Origin: Atopobium sp. oral taxon 416
GTDB taxonomy: Bacteria > Actinomycetota > Coriobacteriia > Coriobacteriales > Atopobiaceae
NCBI RefSeq assembly: GCF_018128285.1
Contig: NZ_CP072380.1
Location: 2,418,001 to 2,482,000, forward strand
Direction: 5' to 3'
DNA: 64,000 nucleotides
Shown: positions 29,028-38,567 of the stretch, in pieces
Numbering within the stretch: position 1 is the stretch's first letter
How the letters are laid out: each line of letters begins with the position of its first letter
Made by a program: the position numbers and the translations under genes
Notes under the pieces: generated by a model
What the model was told of the DNA's origin: nothing
What the model saw: only the letters and a program-made list of their open reading frames with translations
Databases searched by the model: none

Positions 29028-29821
29028 TGCTCAAGCTCACGAATGTCACGAAGACCTTCAACAAAGGCACGGTGAACGAGAAGCCGGCTCTGCGCGACGT
29101 GAACCTCGATCTTGCTGACGGCGACTTCGTCACCGTGATCGGCGGCAATGGCGCTGGCAAGTCGACGCTTCTGAATATCGTTGCAGGCGTCTTCCCGCCT
29201 GACGGAGGCACGATCGAGCTCGACGGCAAGGATGTCTCGCGCTTGCCCGAATACAAGCGCGCAGCAGATCTGGGACGTGTCTTCCAGAACCCCATGCGCG
29301 GCACGGCTGCCGATATGCAGATCGACGAGAACCTGGCTCTCGCAGCACGGCGCGGACAGCACCGCGGACTCGCCTGGGGCATCACGAAGGAAGAGCGTGA
29401 AAGCTATGTCGACCGCCTGAAGGAGCTCGACCTTGGCCTCGAGACGCGTCTGACCTCGAAGGTGGGACTGCTTTCTGGCGGCCAGCGCCAGGCGCTGACG
29501 CTTCTCATGGCAGTGCTCAAGAAGCCGAAACTTCTGCTTCTCGACGAGCATACGGCTGCCCTCGATCCCAAGACAGCTGCCAAGGTCGTCTCGCTCACCC
29601 AGAAGCTCGTCGACGAGAATGGGCTTACCACCCTCATGGTCACGCACAACATGCACGATGCCATCAGGCTTGGCAACAGGCTCATCATGATGCATGAAGG
29701 CCAGATCATCTACGACGTGCGTGGTGCGGAGAAGGCAAAGCTCGAGGTGGCAGACCTGCTGAAGAAGTTTGAGGAGGTCTCGGGCGGCGAGCTTGCAAAC
29801 GACCGCATGCTCCTCTCGTAG
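29027..29821 (+). CDS. trpZ: TrpZ-type ABC transporter ATPase
   Basis: 264 residues. Walker A GGNGAGKSTLLN, Q-loop VFQNPMRGT, signature LSGGQRQALTL, Walker B LLLLDEHTAALDP and H-loop VTHNMHD are all present. The Q-loop region and the DEHTAALDP wording are typical of the ATPase partnering ABC_sub_bind importers. Ends the operon; a rho-independent terminator follows within 30 bases. Confidence 0.87.
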   Translation: MLKLTNVTKTFNKGTVNEKPALRDVNLDLADGDFVTVIGGNGAGKSTLLNIVAGVFPPDGGTIELDGKDVSRLPEYKRAADLGRVFQNPMRGTAADMQIDENLALAARRGQHRGLAWGITKEERESYVDRLKELDLGLETRLTSKVGLLSGGQRQALTLLMAVLKKPKLLLLDEHTAALDPKTAAKVVSLTQKLVDENGLTTLMVTHNMHDAIRLGNRLIMMHEGQIIYDVRGAEKAKLEVADLLKKFEEVSGGELANDRMLLS

Positions 29822-29849
29822 AGGCATCTTCGCTTCCTGGAGCCATAAG

Positions 29850-29892
29850 GATCCCCTCTCGCATTCACTGAGTCGCGGGAGGGGATTTTTGA
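29850..29892 (+). terminator. Rho-independent terminator after the TrpXYZ-type operon
   Basis: ATCCCCTCTCGC pairs with GCGGGAGGGGAT around a short loop, followed by TTTTT on the plus strand. Confidence 0.85.
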
Positions 29893-29960
29893 TTGCTTGT
29901 CTTGAGACATCTCAGAGGCAGGAAGTCCAGGAGCGCAATGTTGTGCTGCAGCAGTGCCAG

Positions 29961-30944
29961 CTAGCTGTTCTGCCGCTGCGACTGCTCATGCTCTTCCTGT
30001 TTCGCCGATCTCCAGAGCTGATCGAGCTCTTCTGCAGAACACGCATCCAGGGGCTTGTCTGAAACCTTTGCCGCTCTCTCCATCGAAGCCCAGCGGCTGT
30101 GGAACTGTCGGTTCGCGAATGCCAGGGCAGCCTCTGCATCGATATGCTCCTTGCGTGCAACATTGACAAGAGAGAAGAGGACGTCGCCAACCTCTTCGAA
30201 GGCACACTCGGAGCCGGATGGCTCTGTCTTAAACTCCCCCACTTCCTCATGGGCCTTGTCCCAGACATCTGATGTGGTCTGCCAGTCGAAGCCGACCTTG
30301 GCAGTACGCTCCGAGATCTTCTGGACCTGCATGAGAGCGGGAAGCGAGATGGGCACAGAGTCCAGAAGTCCCGGCTCCTCGCCCGACTTCTTGCCTTTCG
30401 AGATACGCTCTTCGCGCTTCACCTGGTCCCAGATGTCTGGCACGTCTGCAACATCCGTTTGAGCCGGAACAGGTTTCTCCCCTTCTGGAGTGCCGAATAC
30501 ATGGGGATGGCGGCGAATCAGCTTGCAGTTGAGGTCCCGGCAGACGTCGCGGATATCGAAGGAGCCTTCGTCTGCCGCTATCTGTGCATGAAGCAGCACC
30601 TGCATGAGTACATCTCCGAGCTCCTCGCGCAGATTGGCATCATCTTGCTCATGAGTTGCGTCTACGGCTTCGTAGGCTTCCTCGATCATGTTCTTCGCTA
30701 TGCTCTCATGCGTCTGGGCCTTGTCCCAAGGGCACCCGTCAGGTTGCCTCAGGCGCCAGATGGTACGAACAAGCTCCTCGAACTCAGGCTGCGTTTCAGG
30801 CGAGCCTTCTCGTTCGTGGGTCAGTGCATCCACGCTGTTGCAGAGCACATCCAGCCTGTCCGCTTGATCGGTACGGATATCATTCGTTTCTTCGCAGGTG
30901 GCTCTGTGTCCAGCACCGGTGCTACCATTTCGATCTTTGCTCAT
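29961..30944 (-). CDS. mazG: MazG nucleoside triphosphate pyrophosphohydrolase
   Basis: Start at 30944 (MSKDRNGSTGAG) with AAAGGCGG upstream; about 60 residues of extension precede the first domain. First MazG domain: LRQPDGCPWDKAQTHESIAKNMIEEAYE and REELGDVLMQVLLHAQ. Second: VGFDWQTTSDVWDKAHEEVGEF and FEEVGDVLFSLVNVAR. The EExxE/ExxD metal-binding helices appear in both. The enzyme hydrolyses NTPs, including aberrant ones, to NMP and pyrophosphate. Convergent with the TrpX-type operon. Intact. Confidence 0.9.
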   Translation of the reverse strand: MSKDRNGSTGAGHRATCEETNDIRTDQADRLDVLCNSVDALTHEREGSPETQPEFEELVRTIWRLRQPDGCPWDKAQTHESIAKNMIEEAYEAVDATHEQDDANLREELGDVLMQVLLHAQIAADEGSFDIRDVCRDLNCKLIRRHPHVFGTPEGEKPVPAQTDVADVPDIWDQVKREERISKGKKSGEEPGLLDSVPISLPALMQVQKISERTAKVGFDWQTTSDVWDKAHEEVGEFKTEPSGSECAFEEVGDVLFSLVNVARKEHIDAEAALAFANRQFHSRWASMERAAKVSDKPLDACSAEELDQLWRSAKQEEHEQSQRQNS

Positions 30945-31145
30945 GAGTCCGCCTTTCTTCCCGCCTCTGTCGTCACCATACGTCGGCTCTGGTTCCTGTC
31001 TGCCTGCATCAGCCACGATATTGCATAGCTCAGAGAGATGGAGCCGTATCTGCATGTCTGATTCTGCGCATCGTTTGTGCAGATGAAATGCAGGCTAGCG
31101 TATGATGTTCAGATGCAATTTCGATACGCTCATAAGGCAGGACGT

Positions 31146-32168
31146 ATGGCAAACGATAATATCCGCATCTTCGACCTGCATTGCGATACGCTGGACAGTC
31201 TGTCCATGCACGGTATCAAGCCCTTCTCACAGCATCTTTCACCAGTCCAAGAAGGAGACGACCTGCTTCACAACGGCATGCAGCTCTCGCTCGAGCGCAT
31301 GTTCCAGGCTGGCAGCTGGTTCCAATGCTTTGCTGTCTGGGTGCCAGACGATCTCTCCCAGGCAGGGATGACGCTCCACGAGTTCTACGCCGAGGTCTCT
31401 GCATATTTCAGAAGCCAGCTCGAAGCGCATGCCGATAAAATCAGACAGATACGCGATGCCAGGAAGGTGGAAGATGCCTTTCCAGGAGGACGTGTTGCCG
31501 CGATGCTCACGGTCGAGAATGCCTCGCCGCTCGAAGACAGGCTTGCCGTCCTCGACGAGATGCATGCCGACGGCGTGAGGATGATTACGCTGACCTGGAA
31601 TGGCCAGAACTGCATAGGCTCTGGCAACCTCACAGCAGAAGGCCTCACGGGCTATGGCATCAAGGCGCTACACCGCATGGAAGAGTTCCATATCGTGGCC
31701 GACGTCTCGCATCTGAACGATGCCAGCTTCAAGGATGTGGTCGCACATGCCGCAAGGCCCTTCGTGGCATCCCATTCCAACAGCCGTGCCATCTGCGAAC
31801 ATCCCCACAACCTCACGGACTGGGAGTTCGAGGCCATCTGAGACCTTGGTGGCCTTGTCGGCATCAACTACTGCCGTTCTTTCATTGCGGACCGCTTCAA
31901 CGAGGGCAATGGTGCAGGCGATAGCCAGGCTGATGTCACATTCGACGAGCTGAGCTACCATATCGACCATTTCCTGGAGCTAGGCGGGGAACGCATCATC
32001 GCGCTTGGCAGCAATTTCGATGGATCGGCTACGCCGTCCTGGCTCTCGGGTGCCTCTGACATGCCCGCCTTCCGCACCATGGTGGCCAAGCGCTTCGGAG
32101 AAGACATCGCAGAGGGCATGTTCTTCCGCAACGCTGCCGATTTCTTCGCACGCAACGAGGAGAGCTAG
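31146..32168 (+). pseudogene. Membrane-dipeptidase family (M19) metallopeptidase with one in-frame TGA
   Basis: MANDNIRIFDLHCDTLDSL carries the HxD zinc motif; MLTVENASPLEDRL, TLTWNGQN, VADVSHLND and VASHSNSRAICEHPHNLTD follow the renal dipeptidase family. A TGA at 31839-31841 interrupts between FEAI and DLGGLVGINYC; the frame then continues to 32168 with HFLELGGERIIALGSNFDG, the conserved C-terminal block. Total about 340 codons, normal for M19. Dipeptide hydrolysis is the family role. Only one codon separates it from an intact gene. Confidence 0.8.
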
Positions 32169-32413
32169 CTCGAGCGGAGCAGCATGAACCGGCCTCATCC
32201 ACATCCATCTCTGCGCTTGCTTGCCAAGACGCCGCCGAGGAGCAGGCTGTCGATGCCCAAGCACGATGGAGCAGATACCTTTCACACGCAGGACAGGATG
32301 CCGTCGGGCGATATGCCATCAATGGAATGGATCTGCTCGACGCTTCGCGCCTACACTTATGCCAGTTGAGCGTATGGCACGCTCATTCATGCTGCTCGTC
32401 GAAAGGGGTTCTC

Positions 32414-32875
32414 ATGAAGATTGCAATGGCAAATGATCATGCAGGAACAGACCTCAAGAATCAGATCAAGAAGTGGCTCGAGTCCGAAGGACATGAGGTG
32501 GTGGATTTCGGTACCTATGACCATGAGTCATGCGACCTCTCCGACTTCGTCCTTCCTGCCGCGCTCAGCATCGCGAAGGGCGGATGCAACCGTGGCATCT
32601 TTGTCGACGGCGTCGGCTATGGATCTGCCATGATAGCGAACAAGGTACGTGGCATATTCGCCTGTGTCTGCCAGGATCCTGTCTGCGCCGAGCTGGCACG
32701 CCAGCACAACGATGCGAATGTTCTCTGCCTGGGCGGCAAGATCATCGGACCGGTGCTGGCAATGGCAATAGCGAAGACATGGATGGCAACTGAGCCGCTG
32801 ACTGCCGAGAAGTATGTCCGCAGGCGTAACAAGGTAGCCAAGATCGACGAGGACTATACCAAGCCTCTGGAATAG
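32414..32875 (+). CDS. RpiB/LacAB-family sugar-phosphate isomerase homologue lacking the catalytic Cys motif
   Basis: 153 residues from ATG at 32414 after AAAGGGG. MKIAMANDHAGTDLKNQIKKWL and DFGTYDHESCDLSDF are the phosphate-binding start of RpiB. Where RpiB has CGTGIGMSIAANKV, this protein has VDGVGYGSAMIANKVRG: Asp replaces the general-base Cys and the loop is altered. HNDANVLCLGGKIIG is conserved. It may act on another phosphorylated sugar, as divergent LacAB-like isomerases do, or be regulatory. Free-standing; intact. Confidence 0.75.
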   Translation: MKIAMANDHAGTDLKNQIKKWLESEGHEVVDFGTYDHESCDLSDFVLPAALSIAKGGCNRGIFVDGVGYGSAMIANKVRGIFACVCQDPVCAELARQHNDANVLCLGGKIIGPVLAMAIAKTWMATEPLTAEKYVRRRNKVAKIDEDYTKPLE

Positions 32876-32919
32876 CAGCTCTCCAGAAAGACGCTGATGT
32901 GAGAAAAGAAGCGGAGCTG

Positions 32920-33327
32920 ATGATGGAGAGCAGGAGCGCTTATGTGCCAGGCACGGCAGAATGCGCCTTCTTTAAAGGCCATGAAGAGGCTCTGCCTCTC
33001 TATGCAGCATTCATGCAGCAGACACAGGCAGCGCTTCCTGAGTTCGGCATCCGTGTCCAGAAGACCCAGATCACGCTCTGCAACCGGCATGTCTTCAGCT
33101 GCGTCTCGTTTCTCCGCGTTCGTCCAAAAGCGCTAATGCCCGCGTCATTCTTCACGCTGACATTCGGCCTCGAACATCCGCTCGAATCGGCGCGCATCGA
33201 TGCGAAAGTCGAAGCATATCGAAACAGATGGACCCACCATGTAGTTCTGAGCGATGCAGGACAGATCGACGAAGAGCTGCTTTCATGGCTGAGAGAGGCA
33301 TACGATTTCGCTCAGCAGAAGAGGTAG
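32920..33327 (+). CDS. DUF5655 domain protein
   Basis: Start set at 32920, where GCGGAG lies just upstream. The sequence FFKGHEEALPLYAAFMQQTQAALPEFGIRVQKTQITLCNRHVFSCVSFLRV and WTHHVVLSDAGQIDEELLSWLREAYDFA matches the DUF5655 pattern, a small domain of unknown role often found in nucleic-acid-associated or transport proteins. It lies 44 bases after the RpiB-like gene and may be co-transcribed. Intact, 135 residues. Confidence 0.65.
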   Translation: MMESRSAYVPGTAECAFFKGHEEALPLYAAFMQQTQAALPEFGIRVQKTQITLCNRHVFSCVSFLRVRPKALMPASFFTLTFGLEHPLESARIDAKVEAYRNRWTHHVVLSDAGQIDEELLSWLREAYDFAQQKR

Positions 33328-33446
33328 AGGCTGCATCTTGCTTCGCTCTTCCCAGTCCAGCAAGGAAATCTCGCAGTGTGTCAGTCACTATTCGTTCAAA
33401 GAGAGACAGCGGCCGCGAAGGCGCCGCCGTCTCCTGTGTTCCTGTG

Positions 33447-33557
33447 TTAATCGTCCATATCGAGCAGAACCTTGATGTTATGGTAGGACTTCACCGCTGC
33501 ATGCTCCATAGCGATCGTGAACTCATCGAGCGGGAACTTTGCGGTGACAATCTCACG
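33447..33557 (-). pseudogene. 3' fragment of a zinc-type alcohol/polyol dehydrogenase
   Basis: The frame EIVTAKFPLDEFTIAMEHAAVK followed by SYHNIKVLLDMDD is the C-terminal end of the medium-chain dehydrogenase family. It is cut at 33558 by the left end of IS1595 copy B. The 5' part is not found beyond the element (after 34692), so the rest was deleted or moved. Confidence 0.6.
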
Positions 33558-34692
33558 TCTCGCTGTTAGACCATAATTGACCTGACGCCCCTGTCCTTCC
33601 AATAGCTCCAGAAGGGCTGCTCTATGTCTATGAGCGCACGCCTGGTATGGAACATACCTGCCTCCTGCAAGCTTGCCTGAGAGTATATCCTTCTTCTCCC
33701 GCTCAGAATGCCTTACCTGCTCTATCCACAGAAAGCAGGCAAGACAAGTGCCCCAGCCACTTCGTAGAAGACCCCATGGAAGAAAAGCAGGAACTCGCAC
33801 AGCCTTCGCTGCATCGCATTGACGAGGCTAAGCTCGCCGTGTGCTTGAAGACCCCAAGCGAGGAGAGCCACACGCGCATATCCTGCATGGTCGTCGGTGG
33901 AGACCCATAAGCTGCCGACGATACCTGAAAGGGCATCTGTGAGCTTTTCGTCCTCGGGCCTGCCCCTACCGCAAAGGATGGCATATTCGTCGCTTAAGTC
34001 ACTCGCGCAGCACTCCACGCAGACCTTCTTGTTCTATATGCCACAGCAATGCACAACATGGCCGTGCGTGTGCACCTTTCTCAGCATCTGGATGTTGGGC
34101 CTTGCCCTGTTGCCTGTAAGCGACTCGCCGATGTAGATCCCGATCTTTTGGCAGGAGACGGTGGGTCCATACCTGAAGGCGCCAAGCGCTGCCTGCAGCA
34201 GCTCGAAGAGCCTCATGCGCATGGAACCACAATGTCCTTAAGGCTCACATGGCAGCTCTTCGCAAGCTCCTTCAAGCGTCATGCCTGCAAGCGTGCCCTT
34301 TGCATATGCGGCCCATGTGGTGGCCGTGAGCTTTGACATAGCCAGGACAGATCTTGTCTTTACAAAGAAGGTCTTGCCTCACGAGCAACACTTCCATCTC
34401 TTAAGGCCACACGCGTCGTGGCCCTTGCAATAGAAACTGAGCGATTTGCACCTCGGGCACCTCTTGGGTGTTCCCGCAAGGGCAGAGCCTGCCATCTTCT
34501 TGGCTATGAGCGCCTCCAGCCTCTCCAGGAGCTCGCGCTTCTCGGCGATCCCCATCTTTTCGATCTGCTGCAGTATCATTGGATCCATCCGGGCCCTTTG
34601 ATCCTCGATGTCTTTGTTTGACGATATGCATTGTAGGCAAAGGCCCGGACACTTTTGGGCCCTTCTTAGGTCAATTATGGTCTAACAGCGAG
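33558..34692 (-). mobile_element. IS1595-type element, copy B
   Basis: Ends TCTCGCTGTTAGACCATA at 33558 and, inverted, AATTATGGTCTAACAGCGAG at 34692. Nearly identical to copy A at 10608 but in the opposite orientation with different flanks, so it arrived by transposition rather than by duplication of a larger segment. Confidence 0.8.
33703..34588 (-). pseudogene. IS1595-type transposase, copy B, multiply interrupted
   Basis: The initiator ATG of copy A reads ATA here, so the first Met is MDPMILQQIEKMG. It shares the TGA at the zinc-ribbon Cys, the frame shift after TLEGACEELPC and the TAG after VVHCCGI with copy A. It differs by having Trp (TGG) where copy A has the later TAG, and IGIYIGESLTGN in place of ADGLYLDESLTGN, which would remove a candidate catalytic Asp. 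Not functional as written. Confidence 0.7.
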
Positions 34693-34778
34693 TTTCAAAA
34701 AGAAAGCAGGGCCAGAATGCGGAGAAGGCGCTGCAGCCTGAAGCTGCAGTGCCTTTAGTGAACAGGTATAGGAGACCC

Positions 34779-37283
34779 TTACTCGTTATCTCCACCAGTT
34801 GCCTTCGTAGCAGAAAGGGCAGCACCCGTGTCCTTTGCATCGTGCCACACCCAGTCCGTGAAGGCAGGGTGGTCGTAGCCCCTATCCACAGCGAACTGGA
34901 ATGCATCCTGACGGAATTTCTCCCATCTGCAGATCTGGTCTGCCCACTTCTCGGCATCCAGGATCCTCAGAGCATCTGCCGCAAGAGCCCAGCGGTCCAT
35001 GTGGTTCAAGCGGAGCATATCGTAGGGTGTCGTCGTGGAGCCGTACTCCTCATAGCCATGCACGTGGAAGTTGTCATGGTTCGGACGGTGCCAGATCAGG
35101 CGATGAATCGTGTCAGGATAGGCATGGAAGGCAAAGAGCACTGGACGGTCCGTCGTGAAGAGCTCTGCGAACTCGTCGTCGGAGAGTGCCTCGTCATTCT
35201 CCTGCGCGTTCTGGATCTTCAGAAGCTCGACGACGTTCACGACACGAACCTTCACGCCGAGCGCATCGAGAAGCTCGGTTGCCGCAAGTATCTCCTGCGT
35301 CGGCACATCACCGCAGCAACCGAGGACGATCTCAGGCTCGGTGCCCGGCTTGGCCGTGGATGCCCACTTCCACTCGGCAGCACCCTTCTTGAGCTCCTCG
35401 CGTGCATCTGCGAGCGAGAGCCACGTAGCCTCAGGCTGTTTGCCTGCGAAGATGCCATTGATGCAGTTCGTGGACTGGTAGCAGCGCTCTGCCACGGCGA
35501 GCAGCATGTTCGCATCTGCCGGATAGTAGATGTTCACCACATGGTCGTTGTTCCAGCACTTGTTGAGCAGCACATCCACGAAGCCCGGATCCTGGTGGGA
35601 GAAGCCATTGTGGTCCTGGCGCCAGACATGGCTCGAAAGCAGCATGTTGAGGCCGGAGATCGGCTTTCTCCATGGGATGTGGCGCACGGTTGCCTCGAGC
35701 CACTTGGCATGTTGGTTCACCATGGAGTCGACGATGTGCACGAAGGACTCGTAGGAAGACCAGAGGCCATGGCGCCCGGTCAGGAGGTAACCCTCGAGCA
35801 GGCCTTCGCACTGGTGCTCGGAGAGCTGCTCGATAACATTGCCGACAGGAGCGAGGTGCTCGTCGTTTGCCGGATCGTCGTTGAGGTCACCGTTGAACCA
35901 CTGCTTGTCCGTCACCTGGTAGCTCGGCTGCAGGCGGTTAGAAGCCGTCTCGTCCGGACCGAAGATACGGAAGCGATCACGGTTGTTATTGATAAGCTCG
36001 GCTGTGTACTCGCCCAGCACGTGGGTCGACTCGGTCGTGCCTGCACCATGGCCCTTCGTGTCCACGTCGAAGGCGTAGTCCTCTGCCTTCGGAAGGACAA
36101 GCGGCTTCCTGATGACGCCGCCATTGGCATTCGGGTTCGCGCCGATCCTGAGCTTGCCTTCTGGCATGAACTCCGTGACCTCGGAACGGATGGAACCTTC
36201 CGGCGTGAAGAGGCCAGAGGGCTCATATGATTCGAGCCAACCCCTGAGCACCTGGAAGTGTGCTTCGGTATCGCGGGCAGATGCCAGCGGCACCTGATGT
36301 GCACGCCAGGAACCCTCGATCTTCTTTCCGTCGATGGTCTTCGGGCATGTCCAGCCCTTCGGGGTACGGAAGATGATCATAGGATAGAACGGACGGGAGC
36401 TCTCGCCTGCAGCCGCACGTTCCTTGATGTCGCAGATCTCGTCGAAGACTGCCTCGAGCAGTGCTGCGAAGCGCCTGTGGATGGACTCGTGGTCCTCCTC
36501 GTCGAAGCCAGCAACGAAGCTGTACGGATGGTAGCCCATGCCGCGGAAGAACTCTTCGCGCTCACCGTCAGAGATGCGCGCCAGAATCGTCGGGTTCGCA
36601 ATCTTGTAGCCATTGAGGTGAAGGATCGGCAGGACGATGCCATCCGTCAGAGGATCCATGAACTTGTTCGTCTGCCAGCTCGTAGCGAGAGGACCGGTCT
36701 CGGCCTCGCCGTCACCCACGACTGCCACAGCGAGCATACTCGGGTTGTCGAGCACGGCACCATAGGCATGGGAGAGCACGTAGCCGAGCTCACCACCCTC
36801 ATGGAGGGAGCCCGGGGTCTCAGGAGCATAGTGCGAAGGGATGCCGCCAGGATAGGAGAACTGGCGGAAGAACTTCTGGAGTCCTGCCTCGTCGTCCGTG
36901 ATGTCCGGACGGATCTCGCGGTATGTACCATCGAGCAGGCTCTGCGAGGTGCCAGCCGGTCCGCCGTGGCCCGGGCCCATCAGGAAGAGCGTGTTCTGCT
37001 GGTGGTCATGGATGAGGCGATTCACATGGGCATAGAGGAAGTTCAGGCCCGGCGTCGTTCCCCAGTGGCCGACGAGACGGTGCTTCACATCCTCGCGTGT
37101 GAAACCGTCAGGACCATCCTCGTTCTTGAAGTCTGCCCTCATGAGCGGGTTGGAACGGAGATAGATCTGGCCGACGGACAGGTAGTTCGCGCAGCGCCAA
37201 TAGCGGTCGAGCCAGGTGACCTCCTCATCCGAAACGGCACGGTTGAGCTTCTTCCAGGGCGTACCCAAAACAGGCTGAGCCAT
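34779..37283 (-). CDS. xfp: Xylulose-5-phosphate/fructose-6-phosphate phosphoketolase
   Basis: 834 residues, usual for the family. The N-terminal signature [38 protein letters not shown] and thiamine-binding [14 protein letters not shown] are present, as are [17 protein letters not shown] and the C-terminal [13 protein letters not shown] and [15 protein letters not shown]. It cleaves xylulose-5-P (and F6P) with phosphate to acetyl-P and glyceraldehyde-3-P (or erythrose-4-P). A perfect dyad lies 45 bases upstream of its start and a LacI gene sits just beyond, so it is under sugar control. Intact. Confidence 0.95.
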   Translation of the reverse strand: MAQPVLGTPWKKLNRAVSDEEVTWLDRYWRCANYLSVGQIYLRSNPLMRADFKNEDGPDGFTREDVKHRLVGHWGTTPGLNFLYAHVNRLIHDHQQNTLFLMGPGHGGPAGTSQSLLDGTYREIRPDITDDEAGLQKFFRQFSYPGGIPSHYAPETPGSLHEGGELGYVLSHAYGAVLDNPSMLAVAVVGDGEAETGPLATSWQTNKFMDPLTDGIVLPILHLNGYKIANPTILARISDGEREEFFRGMGYHPYSFVAGFDEEDHESIHRRFAALLEAVFDEICDIKERAAAGESSRPFYPMIIFRTPKGWTCPKTIDGKKIEGSWRAHQVPLASARDTEAHFQVLRGWLESYEPSGLFTPEGSIRSEVTEFMPEGKLRIGANPNANGGVIRKPLVLPKAEDYAFDVDTKGHGAGTTESTHVLGEYTAELINNNRDRFRIFGPDETASNRLQPSYQVTDKQWFNGDLNDDPANDEHLAPVGNVIEQLSEHQCEGLLEGYLLTGRHGLWSSYESFVHIVDSMVNQHAKWLEATVRHIPWRKPISGLNMLLSSHVWRQDHNGFSHQDPGFVDVLLNKCWNNDHVVNIYYPADANMLLAVAERCYQSTNCINGIFAGKQPEATWLSLADAREELKKGAAEWKWASTAKPGTEPEIVLGCCGDVPTQEILAATELLDALGVKVRVVNVVELLKIQNAQENDEALSDDEFAELFTTDRPVLFAFHAYPDTIHRLIWHRPNHDNFHVHGYEEYGSTTTPYDMLRLNHMDRWALAADALRILDAEKWADQICRWEKFRQDAFQFAVDRGYDHPAFTDWVWHDAKDTGAALSATKATGGDNE

Positions 37284-37327
37284 TTGACACTCCTTCTCTC
37301 CCTTGTTTGCTTCTGAAATGCAATATA

Positions 37328-37349
37328 GGTGATAAAACGTTTTATCACC
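37328..37349. promoter_or_regulatory. Perfect 22-bp LacI-type operator of xfp
   Basis: GGTGATAAAA and TTTTATCACC flank a central CG. The dyad lies between the lacI-type gene stop and the xfp start, with AT-rich promoter-like sequence around it. The central CG inside an A/T-rich dyad is the hallmark of LacI-family operators. Confidence 0.85.
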
Positions 37350-37400
37350 ATATGAAAATATGATTTACCAAAAAATTTAGCTCAATCTAGCAGATGCCCC

Positions 37401-38411
37401 TCAGGGCACCCTGACCGAGTCCTTGTAGACGAGCTTCGGCACAAGAGGGCAGGCTTTCGGCTCGAGTGGAAGCGTCCCTCTGAGCCGCTCGATCATGAGA
37501 GAAAGGACAGCTTCGGAAAGCTCGTTCACGTTCTGCTCAATCGAGGTAAGTGCCGGCTCGAAGAGCACGCCTGCTGCCGAGTTGTCGTAGCTCACAATAG
37601 AGAGGTCTTCCGGCACATGGAGCCCCCGCTCAAGGAAGCGCTTCAGAAGCCCCAGCGCGATGTTGTCTGAGGTGGCGACGACCGCAGTCGCCCCTGTCGC
37701 AATCACGGCATCCCCCACATGGTAGGCGTCGGGGATGTAGTAGCGGCTCTGGAGCTCGAGCGCATGCTCAGGCACAACATCCATCTCGCGAAGTGCCTTC
37801 TCATAGCCCTGTACGCGCTTCCTGCCCGTGCCTTCCTGCAGGTTCGCGACGCAGCAGATGCGACGGTGCCCCTGCTCCAGGAGATGCCTTGTCGCGAGGT
37901 AGCCGCCAAGCACATTGTCGAAGCTCACGGAGTCGCCCTGAACGCCTTCGAGCACACGGTCGACCATCAGGAATGGGACAGGCAAAGACGAGAGCATCTC
38001 TGCGAGCGCAGGGTCGGGTGCCAGACCTCCTGCCGCAACGAGGAATATGCCGTCGACGCCACGGTTCACGAAGAGGCGCACGAGCTCTGCATCGTTTTCC
38101 GGCACATCGTCCGAGTTTGCGATCAGGAGGGCATATCCTGCCTTCCTGCAGCGCTGCTCGAGATGCTTCGCAAGCGAGCTGAAGAAGCGGCTCTCGATGT
38201 TGGGAATGATGAGGCCAAGGGTATCGGAGCGCTGGGAGACGAGGCTTCGTGCAATCTGGTTCGGCACATAGTGCTTCTGGCGTGCGCAGTCGAGGATGGC
38301 CTGGCGCTTTGCATCGGAGGCGCGCACATAGCGTCCATTGAGGACAAGCGAGACCGTAGAGGGCGAGACGCCCACCTCGCGTGCGATATCCTTGAGCGTC
38401 ACCTTGCCCAT
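37401..38411 (-). CDS. LacI family repressor, probable regulator of xfp
   Basis: Start at 38411 (MGKVTLKDIAREVGVSPSTVSLVLNG) with AAAGGGGAG upstream. Helix-turn-helix and hinge (KHYVPNQIARSLVSQRSDTLGLIIPNI) are intact; the periplasmic-binding-like effector domain (HLEQGHRRICCV-type block, VVATSDNIALGLL, DLSIVSYDNS) spans residues 60-335. It is adjacent to and transcribed toward xfp, with the perfect dyad between them. Effector is probably a sugar phosphate; not determinable. Intact. Confidence 0.88.
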   Translation of the reverse strand: MGKVTLKDIAREVGVSPSTVSLVLNGRYVRASDAKRQAILDCARQKHYVPNQIARSLVSQRSDTLGLIIPNIESRFFSSLAKHLEQRCRKAGYALLIANSDDVPENDAELVRLFVNRGVDGIFLVAAGGLAPDPALAEMLSSLPVPFLMVDRVLEGVQGDSVSFDNVLGGYLATRHLLEQGHRRICCVANLQEGTGRKRVQGYEKALREMDVVPEHALELQSRYYIPDAYHVGDAVIATGATAVVATSDNIALGLLKRFLERGLHVPEDLSIVSYDNSAAGVLFEPALTSIEQNVNELSEAVLSLMIERLRGTLPLEPKACPLVPKLVYKDSVRVP

Positions 38412-38506
38412 GCTCTCCCCTTTCATTCCTCATCCCGCTCTTTGTACCACAGACGTACCATGCAAACAGCAAGAATCGGTGCATCGCATCATTGGCGCTG
38501 AAGCAG

Positions 38507-38539
38507 GAAGGAGCTGCCTCTCAAGAGTGCAGCTCCTTC
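38507..38539. terminator. Perfect 11-bp-stem hairpin between glycosidase and lacI genes
   Basis: GAAGGAGCTGC and GCAGCTCCTTC flank an 11-base loop, just downstream of the minus-strand glycoside hydrolase stop. No T run follows on the minus strand, so termination strength is uncertain. Confidence 0.55.
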
Positions 38540-38567
38540 GCTGTAGATAATCTATGCTGCTGACAGC

